From a virus, in IMG/VR virus record IMGVR_UViG_3300032214_000142, positions 1-28,988 of that record: 28,988 nt of DNA. One strand, written 5' to 3'. Below the pieces are notes generated by a model. It had not been told where the DNA came from. It saw only the letters and a program-made list of their open reading frames with translations, and did no database searches. The translations under genes were made by a program, and so were the position numbers. The first letter of the stretch is position 1. Every line of letters starts with the position of its first letter. Positions 7,486 to 15,619 of this stretch are shown in pieces.

Positions 7486-7513
7486 TATTTATTTTATTTT
7501 CCACTATTTTTAG

Positions 7514-7521
7514 TATTTATT
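7514..7521 (-). promoter_or_regulatory. Late promoter-like AATAAATA
   Basis: AATAAATA on the minus strand, 28 bases ahead of the fibre ATG at 7485, between the oxygenase stop and the fibre gene. Matches the NATAAATA late pattern. Confidence 0.55.
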
Positions 7522-7523
7522 CT

Positions 7524-8120
7524 TCACGCACTATGATCATTCACATAATACCATGTTACAGCAACTCTTTTTTTCCCACTTAAAACTTTCTGACCAGAAT
7601 GTGGGTAGCACCAATTAGAAGGAAAAAATAATCCATATCCTGCACGTGGTTTAAAGGTTTGGTGTGGAAATTTTGTACCACCACCTTCAAATCCATCATT
7701 CAAATAAATAACAACCGATATTTGCCTATGATATTCTGGTGAATTAGGGTTATTTGAAACATCATGATGGAACTTATATTCTTGATTAGGAGAATATTCT
7801 AAAATTTGAATTTGTTCACGATGAGAAGTTGTATGATAACCACCAGGAACAGGATAATATTCAAAAATTGGATTAATTGCTATTACTTGATTTCTATATT
7901 CTATTAAAGATTCATTTATTTTATCATGTAAAAGTTTTGTAACTTCATGATTTTCATCCATATGAGATCCTAAACTTGATCTCACTGATGTATCAATTCT
8001 TGGGTTATTATCAGAACCAAATACTGTGGTTTCATTAAAACTTAAAGTATCGATATAATCATTAACTACCTTAAGATTCTCATCATCAATGACTTTAATG
8101 ACCTTGATCAAATCATTCAT
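7524..8120 (-). CDS. 2-oxoglutarate/Fe(II)-dependent oxygenase, prolyl-4-hydroxylase-like (198 aa)
   Basis: The C-terminal half has the full signature of this superfamily: H118-x-D120 (F-H-H-D-V), the distal His at 174 (W-C-Y-P-H-S-G) and the 2-oxoglutarate-binding basic residue R185 in G-K-K-R-V-A-V-T-W-Y. Between them are I-S-V-V-I-Y-L-N-D-G-F-E-G-G-G-T and G-L-F-F-P-S-N-W, as in prolyl 4-hydroxylase-like members. The enzyme would use O2, iron and 2-oxoglutarate to hydroxylate a substrate. Such genes are frequent in marine T4-like phages, with unproven targets. It sits inside the fibre cassette and overlaps the Cys-rich gene upstream by eight bases, so the fibres are candidate substrates. 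Proline is almost absent from their triplets, so classic collagen proline hydroxylation is doubtful. Confidence 0.85.
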   Translation of the reverse strand: MNDLIKVIKVIDDENLKVVNDYIDTLSFNETTVFGSDNNPRIDTSVRSSLGSHMDENHEVTKLLHDKINESLIEYRNQVIAINPIFEYYPVPGGYHTTSHREQIQILEYSPNQEYKFHHDVSNNPNSPEYHRQISVVIYLNDGFEGGGTKFPHQTFKPRAGYGLFFPSNWCYPHSGQKVLSGKKRVAVTWYYVNDHSA

Positions 8121-8457
8121 CTTTTGCTTCTTCTAAGATATTAATTGGTTGATTTAATGGAGTGATTTGAGCAGGAACAATCTGTTGTTGCAATGCTTCT
8201 CTATATAGTTCTTGATTCTGATGATTTGCTCTTACAACTTCATTCCTGAAACTCTCAACGGCAGCACCAGTCTGATTTGACTTTTGAGCAATTTCAACTG
8301 CCATAAAAGGCATCCAAGTTACTGCACAACCCCATTCATCCACAGGTTCGCCAGTATTTGGATTGGTCCCTCGCATTTGGGTGTACCAAGCACATTTTAA
8401 TCCAATACAATCTTTTTTAATTAAAGGACAAAAATCTCCTGGTTTTAGTTTAGCCAT
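8113..8457 (-). CDS. Four-cysteine protein of unknown function (114 aa)
   Basis: The N-terminal half has four cysteines (C10, C17, C22 and C44) in the context F-C-P-L-I-K-K-D-C, G-L-K-C-A-W-Y and G-C-A-V-T-W-M-P. This suggests a bound zinc or iron-sulphur centre, although no named family fits. The C-terminal half (60-114) is a Q/N-rich helix without cysteines. I remember very similar small proteins in many cyanophages, always hypothetical. The 3' end overlaps the oxygenase start by eight bases, so the two are co-translated and may act together. Iron delivery or redox support to the oxygenase would be one guess, but nothing in the sequence proves it. Confidence 0.6.
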   Translation of the reverse strand: MAKLKPGDFCPLIKKDCIGLKCAWYTQMRGTNPNTGEPVDEWGCAVTWMPFMAVEIAQKSNQTGAAVESFRNEVVRANHQNQELYREALQQQIVPAQITPLNQPINILEEAKDE

Positions 8458-8475
8458 AATTAAAACTATATTATA

Positions 8476-8751
8476 TCACAAAGAATCACTTGTTCCAATA
8501 CCTAAAGAAGATGTTGATAAATTATCCAAATATTCGGATAAAGCATCAAGATAAGGTTGTAAAATAGAATCATCAGTGATAGATTCATTTCTTTGTGGAA
8601 AATCTTCTGTTTCTTTGTACTCTATTTCTCCTTTAGTATCATACCATTGAATTGCATGAATATCAGGATCATTAAAATTCCATTCTGGCAATTTTGCAGA
8701 AACATCATCTTTTCTAATCCACTTATCTTCTGGAATAATTGTTACTCTCAT
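8476..8751 (-). CDS. Small tail fibre assembly-type protein (91 aa)
   Basis: Residues 1-52 (MRVTIIPEDKWI, I-H-A-I-Q-W-Y, G-E-I-E-Y-K) are paralogous to the start of the chaperone-like protein at 2631-3113. The remainder is short, with a D-A-L-S-E-Y-L-D-N-L helix, and lacks that protein's coiled coil and W-x-x-Y-R-x-x-L-R-D end. It follows the large collar-domain fibre gene (8772-11240) by 20 bases, just as its paralogue follows the other collar-domain fibre. A GGGGA Shine-Dalgarno sequence lies 9 bases ahead of the ATG. Probable role: folding or attachment of that fibre, perhaps as a shortened form. Inferred from paralogy and position. Confidence 0.6.
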   Translation of the reverse strand: MRVTIIPEDKWIRKDDVSAKLPEWNFNDPDIHAIQWYDTKGEIEYKETEDFPQRNESITDDSILQPYLDALSEYLDNLSTSSLGIGTSDSL

Positions 8752-8771
8752 TGATTCAATTCCCCTATAAA

Positions 8772-11240
8772 TTAATTTTTAGAACAGAGTATAATATCTA
8801 TATATTGAACGGCAAAATCTAATGCTGTTCCACTAAATGATGCTGTGTTGGCGTGAGTGTGGGATCCTCCACCACCAGTGCCGTTGGTGCTTCCATCAGC
8901 ATTGTAAACCCCAACATTATTAATAAATCCACTAACAGGATTGTCTTCATTTATACCGTTTGTACCTTCAATACCATGAGTGTGTGAAGGAATTTGTGAT
9001 TCAGTCAAGGTAACAGCAGCATTAGTCATTGTAACTGTACCTGCAGGTGTTCTTGAAGTAAACACTGATGTAAATGCTGTTGTACCTCCGGTCCCTCCAC
9101 CAGTTCCACTCACAACTCTCATTGCTTTGTTATTTTGAGATGTAACTTGTGTCCAACCAGTGGGTGCTGCTGCTTGATAAAAAAGCAGTACAGAACCGGA
9201 AGGAATAGCAACAGTTCCGGAAGTTCCTTGTGCTCCAGTAGATCCTTGAGCTCCTGTTGCACCTTGAAAACCTGTGGCACCTGTAGATCCTTGAGCACCT
9301 GTTGCACCTGTAGAACCTTGAGCACCTGTTGTCCCTGTTCCACTAGAACCTTGAGCTCCTTGAGCACCGGTAGATCCTTGTGCTCCAGCAGATCCTTGAG
9401 ATCCAGCAGATCCTTGAGATCCAGCACTTCCTTGTGCTCCAGTAGATCCTTGAGCACCTGCTGCTCCCTGATTACCTGTGGCACCTTGAGCACCAGCAGA
9501 ACCTTGTGCTCCTGCCGAACCTTGAGCACCTGTAGATCCTTGAGCACCTGTAGATCCTTGAGCACCTGTAGATCCTTGTGGTCCAATTGCTTCTGCACCA
9601 TCAATATAAAACTTGTTGGCATAAACTCTGGTTGCACTAATAATACCTGTATTTCCATATGCAGTAATGCCAGTACCAATAAATGCTTGATTGGTAATTC
9701 CATTCAGCGTAATTGAACTCGTACCAACTGTTAGAATGCCAGTAACTCTTGCATCACCATTAACCCATAAAGAAGTTCCAGCAGCACCAACTGCACCAAC
9801 TTCTAGTGTGTATCTTGCATTGGTAGTGCCTACACCAACATTTCCAAGAGTATGGATGCCAGTATTATTTTTTACCCAATATTGTTGATTTGTATTATTT
9901 GCTGATACCCATTGAGCACTACTTCCATCATCATAGTAAACCAACAGATTTCCATTATCACTATTCCACCAAAGATCTCCACTCTGAGGACTAGAGGGTG
10001 CTGTTGGAGATATTTGTACTAGATTATCTCCGGAGTTAGCAGATACCCATTGAGCACTAGTACCATCATTATAATAAACTTTTAAATCTCCAGAGTCACT
10101 TTCCCACCATAAGTCTCCATTCTGAGGTGATATAGGTGGAGTATCTGAAATTGTAACTGATGTTCCTGCTCCTACTCCAGTCCCGCCAGCAATACTAATA
10201 TCAATAATTTTCGTTGAAGGATTATAACTAAAGGTATTTCCAGTTCCAATAAAATTAAGTGCAGTAATAACTCCGGTTGTTACATTAACACCACTCGATT
10301 GAATTCCAATATTAAATCCACCAAGTGCAGTAATAACTCCAACAGCATTAACACCACCAGAGGTAACTGTTATTCCATTTCTAGCAGTTATGATCCCAAT
10401 TGAGTCAATATTGATAACATCTTCATAAATTAATGTTCCACCAATTGTGACATTTCCACTAAATGTAGCGACTCCAACTACATTTAAATTACCAAAAATT
10501 GTTAGGGCATCTGTTGGATTTGTTGTTCCAATTCCAACCCTACTAAGAGTATGAATACCAACTCCCGTTCCAACCCAATAATTAACTAAATCATCAAGAA
10601 TTCCACCAGTGGTATCAATCCACTGCTCACTATTACCGTCATCATAATAGATGTATAAAATACCAGTATCACTCTCCCACCATAAGTCTCCGGTGTTAGA
10701 TCCTGTTGGAGGATTATCTGAGATGGTAACAGTTTCACTTCCACCAGAAGTTTCTACCCACTGATTACTGTTCCCATCTTGATAGTAAAGATAAAGTTCA
10801 CCAACGTCACTATCCCACCAAAGATCTCCTTGTACTGCACCTCCGGGAGGTTCTGTTCCAACAGAAACCCTTGCAGCAGGATCAATTGTAATTGTAGAAA
10901 TACTACCACTTACTGTGGCAGTAACCGCAGCCCCTACAAAATTTAATTTAGTTACACTATTTGCAGTTCCTACAAGAAACCCTTCATCAAAGATACTAAT
11001 ACCGGCAGGTAAAAGATCAGGTTGAATTTGCCAATATCTATCATAAGTTGTACCATTTGGAATGGTAATTAATTGATAATATTCTTCTGCAATTGGAATT
11101 GCTTTTTCACCAGGATATCCTAGATTAGGTTCAACTTCTCCTGGAGAAATATAAAGATGACGATCTGAACTTAGTCCAGAAAATCCAATAACTTTAGATC
11201 GTCCACTTAAATATCTGTTACTTATCTTTCTATCAGACAT
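8772..11240 (-). CDS. Large collagen-like tail fibre/adhesin with collar-type tip (822 aa)
   Basis: Domain order: an N-terminal baseplate-facing region (1-120); two copies of a 40-residue unit G-D-L-W-W-x-S-D-x-G-x-L-x-x-Y-Y-x-D-G (about 125-205); beta-rich shaft repeats of the type G-I-G-T-T-N-P with N-V-V-G-V-A-T-F; two more G-D-L-W-W units (about 360-440); another shaft stretch; Gly-X-Y triplets (about 555-680); and a collar-type tip opening [11 protein letters not shown] and ending [12 protein letters not shown]. The tip has two H-x-H motifs (S-H-T-H twice), likely metal ligands in a trimer. It lacks the M-x-L-x-F-P module of the smaller fibres, so it is probably held differently. It is the best candidate for a main receptor-binding or short-tail-fibre-like protein, and I do not force a gp12 or gp37 name. 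Confidence 0.8.
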   Translation of the reverse strand: MSDRKISNRYLSGRSKVIGFSGLSSDRHLYISPGEVEPNLGYPGEKAIPIAEEYYQLITIPNGTTYDRYWQIQPDLLPAGISIFDEGFLVGTANSVTKLNFVGAAVTATVSGSISTITIDPAARVSVGTEPPGGAVQGDLWWDSDVGELYLYYQDGNSNQWVETSGGSETVTISDNPPTGSNTGDLWWESDTGILYIYYDDGNSEQWIDTTGGILDDLVNYWVGTGVGIHTLSRVGIGTTNPTDALTIFGNLNVVGVATFSGNVTIGGTLIYEDVINIDSIGIITARNGITVTSGGVNAVGVITALGGFNIGIQSSGVNVTTGVITALNFIGTGNTFSYNPSTKIIDISIAGGTGVGAGTSVTISDTPPISPQNGDLWWESDSGDLKVYYNDGTSAQWVSANSGDNLVQISPTAPSSPQSGDLWWNSDNGNLLVYYDDGSSAQWVSANNTNQQYWVKNNTGIHTLGNVGVGTTNARYTLEVGAVGAAGTSLWVNGDARVTGILTVGTSSITLNGITNQAFIGTGITAYGNTGIISATRVYANKFYIDGAEAIGPQGSTGAQGSTGAQGSTGAQGSAGAQGSAGAQGATGNQGAAGAQGSTGAQGSAGSQGSAGSQGSAGAQGSTGAQGAQGSSGTGTTGAQGSTGATGAQGSTGATGFQGATGAQGSTGAQGTSGTVAIPSGSVLLFYQAAAPTGWTQVTSQNNKAMRVVSGTGGGTGGTTAFTSVFTSRTPAGTVTMTNAAVTLTESQIPSHTHGIEGTNGINEDNPVSGFINNVGVYNADGSTNGTGGGGSHTHANTASFSGTALDFAVQYIDIILCSKN

Positions 11241-11241
11241 A

Positions 11242-11901
11242 TTATGCTGTACTATTCTCTAGGATGCTTCCAATAAACTCCATCTGAAGTGGACCAACCA
11301 ATCCACCACTCACATAGGTGTGAGCAATTCCGTTTGCACTTCCAACAGTCGTTGTAAATGTCCTAGAAGTACCTACACTATCAACAATGCTATCAATGAC
11401 AAAAGATCTTTGTGGACTTGGGAAAACTGTTGTCGTAATTCCTGAACCACTTGGGCAGGTCATTGCAATACCCGACATTGTGATTTCACTACCTACCGTG
11501 AAGATATGTGGGTTTTGAGTTGTAACTGTTGCTACTCCAGTTGGTTCGTGATAAACAACATTAGTAATTGTTGATATCCCAGTCTGAACACCAACAATGT
11601 AAAGTCTATCAAGTGTAGTTGCAGTCTTCTCTAAAACTAACCTACCATCAATCAGAATAACTGCATCATTTGGTGGAACTTCTATATTTTTAATAACTCT
11701 AATATCTCTTGTCTGCCCTGTGCTTCTTGATTCTCTTCTATGAATTAAAGTTACCGTTGGATAAGTTCCGACACCAACATTAGATACTTGTGCGTAAAGT
11801 AAAATAGCAGAGGTTCCAGTTGGAACTTCATATATCTTCTGTTCTCCAGGTGCAACAGGAGTAGCAACTGAAAGAAACCTATTGATTGGTGCAACTGCCA
11901 T
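11242..11901 (-). CDS. Beta-rich virion protein, probably baseplate/fibre (219 aa)
   Basis: The protein begins [20 protein letters not shown]. Residues 20-110 look like a small beta-sandwich ([33 protein letters not shown]), a type seen in phage head-decoration and fibre-attachment proteins. About 115-205 is an insert rich in T, V and G with [20 protein letters not shown]. It lies between two large fibre-like genes, one base ahead of the 8772-11240 ATG, so a part linking fibre and baseplate is plausible. No T4 counterpart is recognised. The stop-start spacing implies one transcript with its neighbours. Confidence 0.6.
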   Translation of the reverse strand: MAVAPINRFLSVATPVAPGEQKIYEVPTGTSAILLYAQVSNVGVGTYPTVTLIHRRESRSTGQTRDIRVIKNIEVPPNDAVILIDGRLVLEKTATTLDRLYIVGVQTGISTITNVVYHEPTGVATVTTQNPHIFTVGSEITMSGIAMTCPSGSGITTTVFPSPQRSFVIDSIVDSVGTSRTFTTTVGSANGIAHTYVSGGLVGPLQMEFIGSILENSTA

Positions 11902-11910
11902 TTTATTTTA

Positions 11911-14900
11911 TCATCCTCCCAACGCAAGTATCAATGGTGTTAAGTTTGCTTGTATTGCTCTGTTGAAATCTCTTCCAGAAATAGTTGCAGTTGTTTGGTC
12001 AATAGTTAAACCTTGTCCAATTCTAAAGTTTCCTTTTTGATCCGTGCTTGTAAATGGAATTTGACCACCGTTAATAGCAACGACTTCATTTTCAGGAATA
12101 GGAACGCCACCCTGGAAGGGGTTTGATCTATTTATGTCTACACCAGCACCAATGTATTCAAAACTAATGTTGCTAGTAATGATGCGACTAATTCTTCTAA
12201 ACTCAACACTTGTACCAGCACCAACAGAATAAGGGATAAATTCATTAAAAGTAACTGTGGTTAAACCAGCAGTCGTTGGTTCAGTTGCAGTACTTACCGT
12301 ATAATAAATTGGATCCATTATTGCTTCTGCAGTTGCACCACCAGTTCCAGAAATTGTAACAGTTACTGCCTGTGATGGTAAGAAGTTTCTACCACTTGAA
12401 ATAACATCAATTGAACTCACTGTGCCAGCAGCACTTACATTTGCAGAAAGTTCTGCCAAAATTGCTTCTGGACCACCAGGTGATGATATCGTTACATTAG
12501 GTGGAGCAGTTTCACTATATCCAGATCCGCCATTAGTAACCTTAATACTACGTACAGTTCTCAATGGTGCTGTTACAATTCCCGTCGCCCCACCAACATC
12601 ATTGTAATCTGCTAAGTTAATCTTAAAGAATAATGCCTGACCATCAAATGGTTTCCTTACATTATTCAATGCATCTCTTACATTTGTAAAAGTATAAGTA
12701 TCCTCTTCAGCAACAACAGTTGCTCCAGTTGTAATTCCCGTAAATTCTACAGCACCAACACCATTGGCATAAAGACCATAGTTTCCAAATGATGAGTTGG
12801 AGTTTGTAATATCACAAGATCCACCCGTATCACAATAAACACCAATGTTACAGTTAATTGTAAAGATAGAAACTAACTGTGCATATCCATTATTAGTAAT
12901 TGAAACTCCGATGCCATTTTCATTATATTGTGTAAATGAGTCGCAAACCATACACTTAAGGTCTTGACCAAGACTATTAATACCAGTATATGAGGCATTA
13001 ACGTGATTTCCATTAATCTTCATACCGATACTGCCAGTCATAAAGTTTGTGCAGTTACGGATGTATGGAGATCTCCATCTTCCACTTGGACCTTCGTTAG
13101 CGGGACCAGTTCCAATATAACCAGAAGCTGCCTGATTTACTATCTCCAATGGTGGAAAGGCAACAGCGCCACATGCAGTATGGTATATACCTACGGTTGA
13201 TCCTGCAAAGTTCAGGTTTTCAACTAAACAACCTCTTCTAACGTGAAAAACATCTTTAGTCACATTATTAGGAACAACAGTTACTAATCTCAAATCTTGA
13301 CCTGATACACTCACATCAGTTCTTAAACCGATAGGATTATTTTCAAAGTAAACACCGGGACGTACATATATGGTGTCTCCATCCTGTGCGATTGCTGCGG
13401 CAGCACCAATGGTAGCTTTAGCATCTCCCTCTAGAAGACCACTATTACTATCATTACCATCTTTTGTAACGTAAATAATGTTTTGAGTTTGAACTCCAGG
13501 TGGTCTCCAAGAAACACCTGTTCCGACTGATGCAAGTCTATAATCAGTTTTTCCTATGGCAGTGCTACCATTGATATCAATTAAACCTGCATCAAGTTCA
13601 ATATTTCCTTGGAATAAACTGGTTGTTCCTACAGAAAGATTACCATCTACTCTTAATGCATTTGATGATGGATTATATTTAATTCCACTATCAACTCTAA
13701 CTGTTTCTATACCAGTAGACGTTGCATTTTCGACAAATGGTAGATAATAATTTTGATCATTGGTAGTTGCAACTGTTTTAATGAATGTAGATACTCCAGC
13801 AATGTCAGAGAATGTAGCAAATCCTGCTCTATTTGCATTTGTCGCAAATCCTGCTATTGATGCATACGTAGAGATTCCAGCAATGTCCGAGAACGTAGCG
13901 AATCCTGCTCTATTAGAATTTGTAGCGAATCCTGAGATAACTGAAAACGTGGAGATTCCAGCAAAATCTGCAAATGTAGCGAATCCCGCTCTGTTAGAAT
14001 TTGTAGAGAATCCAGATATTACAGAGAATGTTGATATCCCTGCGAAGTCGGAGAATGTAGCAAATCCCGCTCTATTAGAATTAGTTGAAAACCCAGATAC
14101 AATTGAGAACGTAGAGATTCCAGAAAAATCTGCAAATGTAGCGAATCCTGCTCTTTGAGCATTAGTAGCAAAACCTGATATGATTGAAGTAGAAATGGTT
14201 CCTGTAGTAAATCCAGAAACAATCAGTCCAGCATCAACAAATACAGCACTTTCAAATTCTACGGGACCCTGAAAATATGCATTGGTCCCAACTTCTAATC
14301 CATAACTAGGATTTGCAACGTTAATACCAACGTTGACTGTAGTATGAATACCAGATGCATTTTTAGTCCAATGGTCAATAATATCAATGTCAACAATCGA
14401 AGGATTAGATGGATTTACAGATGCGTTAACTAAATCTCCACCAGAACGAGTGCCAATAAAGTTTAATGTTGAGAAAGAAGATGCTCCACCAACATTTGCG
14501 CCTTCATTTTGAACAAAAATAGATTGAAGTTGTGTTGGATTTTGAGCAACCCAACGAATACCAGTAGCGTCACGAGATAGATAATATCCATTTAATCCTG
14601 GATAGTTAGTGGAGTCGAAGATATTGGTTTGAATTCTTACTGCACCACCAATATCAAGTTTTTGATCTGGAAGTGTGCTACCAATACCGATATTTCCAGA
14701 TCTAGCACCTTCAGCAAATCCAACTAGATAATTAATTCCATTTTTATCTGTTAGTTCGAATCTTTTTTGAACGGTAGCAATACCAACTACAAGATTATCA
14801 ATATTTGCATTAGTGGCAGTGGTAATGCCAGATATAAAAACGTTACCAGAAAATGTTGAAAATCCAGTAAAATTTGATGTTCCAGTTACATTTAGATTAT

Positions 14901-15063
14901 TTGCATTAATTGCATTATTAACCTTAATATTATCAAGAACTAAATTATCAGTATCTAAATCAAAATCATAATATAAAGTCCCGTAAATATAAACGTCTTT
15001 GAAGAACTTGGCGTCTTCATTAAAGTACGCTTCCTGACCTGTAACTGTGATATTTTCTGCCAT
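11911..15063 (-). CDS. Large beta-helical tail fibre/baseplate protein (1050 aa)
   Basis: Residues 1-285 are fibre-like shaft modules (V-T-G-T-S-N-F-T-G-F-S-T-F, I-G-I-G-S-T-L-P-D). About 290-420 hold five 27-residue repeats of the form G-F-x-T-N-x-x-R-A-G-F-A-T-F-x-D. From about 528 begins Y-V-T-K-D-G-N-D-S-N-S-G, the DUF1565-type opening of a right-handed parallel beta-helix, running to about 770 with stacked I-x-N-C and V-x-I-x-N-N rungs. The C-terminal 250 residues carry a G-G-S-G-Y-S-E-T-A-P-P motif and a conserved-looking end (F-E-Y-I-G-A-G, F-T-S-T-D-Q-K-G-N-F-R-I-G, T-A-T-I-S-G-R-D-F-N-R). I know this end from cyanophage structural proteins. Polysaccharide binding or hydrolysis by the helix is possible, but no catalytic residues are claimed. 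Confidence 0.75.
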   Translation of the reverse strand: MAENITVTGQEAYFNEDAKFFKDVYIYGTLYYDFDLDTDNLVLDNIKVNNAINANNLNVTGTSNFTGFSTFSGNVFISGITTATNANIDNLVVGIATVQKRFELTDKNGINYLVGFAEGARSGNIGIGSTLPDQKLDIGGAVRIQTNIFDSTNYPGLNGYYLSRDATGIRWVAQNPTQLQSIFVQNEGANVGGASSFSTLNFIGTRSGGDLVNASVNPSNPSIVDIDIIDHWTKNASGIHTTVNVGINVANPSYGLEVGTNAYFQGPVEFESAVFVDAGLIVSGFTTGTISTSIISGFATNAQRAGFATFADFSGISTFSIVSGFSTNSNRAGFATFSDFAGISTFSVISGFSTNSNRAGFATFADFAGISTFSVISGFATNSNRAGFATFSDIAGISTYASIAGFATNANRAGFATFSDIAGVSTFIKTVATTNDQNYYLPFVENATSTGIETVRVDSGIKYNPSSNALRVDGNLSVGTTSLFQGNIELDAGLIDINGSTAIGKTDYRLASVGTGVSWRPPGVQTQNIIYVTKDGNDSNSGLLEGDAKATIGAAAAIAQDGDTIYVRPGVYFENNPIGLRTDVSVSGQDLRLVTVVPNNVTKDVFHVRRGCLVENLNFAGSTVGIYHTACGAVAFPPLEIVNQAASGYIGTGPANEGPSGRWRSPYIRNCTNFMTGSIGMKINGNHVNASYTGINSLGQDLKCMVCDSFTQYNENGIGVSITNNGYAQLVSIFTINCNIGVYCDTGGSCDITNSNSSFGNYGLYANGVGAVEFTGITTGATVVAEEDTYTFTNVRDALNNVRKPFDGQALFFKINLADYNDVGGATGIVTAPLRTVRSIKVTNGGSGYSETAPPNVTISSPGGPEAILAELSANVSAAGTVSSIDVISSGRNFLPSQAVTVTISGTGGATAEAIMDPIYYTVSTATEPTTAGLTTVTFNEFIPYSVGAGTSVEFRRISRIITSNISFEYIGAGVDINRSNPFQGGVPIPENEVVAINGGQIPFTSTDQKGNFRIGQGLTIDQTTATISGRDFNRAIQANLTPLILALGG
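13795..14200 (-). repeat. Five 81-bp repeats in the beta-helical fibre gene
   Basis: R-A-G-F-A-T-F is encoded five times at about 81-base spacing, each unit 27 residues, with scattered silent and Ala/Ser changes. Divergence between units shows they are older than the perfect 90-base repeat at 7081-7260. Confidence 0.8.
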
Positions 15064-15064
15064 C

Positions 15065-15619
15065 TTATGAACCAGGTAGAGCGATGTCTAAAAGTTTTAA
15101 AATAATATCTGTTCCAACAAAAGATCCTTTAAATACTCTGAATAAAAATTGTTTTTCTGGTGGTACTAAATTACCAGTCAATCCATTAATTTCTGCGCCG
15201 TTTCCTTCTATTCTAAAAATATTACCAGCATTTGCTACGATATCATTTCCAGCAGAAAGACTTAAATCTCCACTTGCCTCAATTGTGATATTTGCTCCAG
15301 CAATCTTAATTGTTCCGTTTCTATCGGCAGTGATTGTAACATTACCACGTCTGCTGTGAATTAAAACATCTTCAGATTTATCACCATTAAATTCACCAGC
15401 AACAATTTCAATACTTACATCACTGTTAATTTTTAATTTTCCATTCTGATCAAATCCAATAGATGATTTTTTATCTTGATCAGTAACACCATACATAGTG
15501 TAAACATCAGGACCACCATACCCCATCTGGGGATTGCCAATATCAATCCTGAATGTAGGTCCATAAGACTCTACAAAGTGTCTATACCAGTTTTGCTTTT
15601 CAAGTGGTCTTTCTGCCAT
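15065..15619 (-). CDS. Hub spike protein with gp5/VgrG-like beta-helix (184 aa)
   Basis: After an N-terminal 60 residues (E-K-Q-N-W-Y-R-H-F-V-E-S-Y-G, then Y-G-G-P-D-V-Y-T-M-Y-G-V), about 60-145 are short alternating strands with a period near eight residues: V-S-I-E-I-V-A-G, D-V-L-I-H-S-R-R-G-N-V-T-I-T-A, G-T-I-K-I-A-G-A-N-I-T-I-E-A-S-G-D-L-S-L-S-A-G. This matches the triple-stranded beta-helix that forms the membrane-piercing needle in T4 gp5 and VgrG. The gene sits directly behind the OB-fold hub gene, with stop and start overlapping by one base, so the needle appears to be encoded apart from the hub body. No apical H-x-H tip motif is visible. Confidence 0.65.
   Translation of the reverse strand: MAERPLEKQNWYRHFVESYGPTFRIDIGNPQMGYGGPDVYTMYGVTDQDKKSSIGFDQNGKLKINSDVSIEIVAGEFNGDKSEDVLIHSRRGNVTITADRNGTIKIAGANITIEASGDLSLSAGNDIVANAGNIFRIEGNGAEINGLTGNLVPPEKQFLFRVFKGSFVGTDIILKLLDIALPGS

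Noticed and set aside
3130-11240. Diversity-generating retroelement acting on the collar tips
   Set aside because: No reverse transcriptase gene and no template repeat with adenine-biased differences are present in the window. The two tips differ at all base types.
8772-15063. Assigning T4 names gp10, gp12 or gp37 to the large fibre-like proteins
   Set aside because: Collar-type and beta-helix domains are shared widely, and no full-length similarity to a specific T4 protein can be seen by eye.
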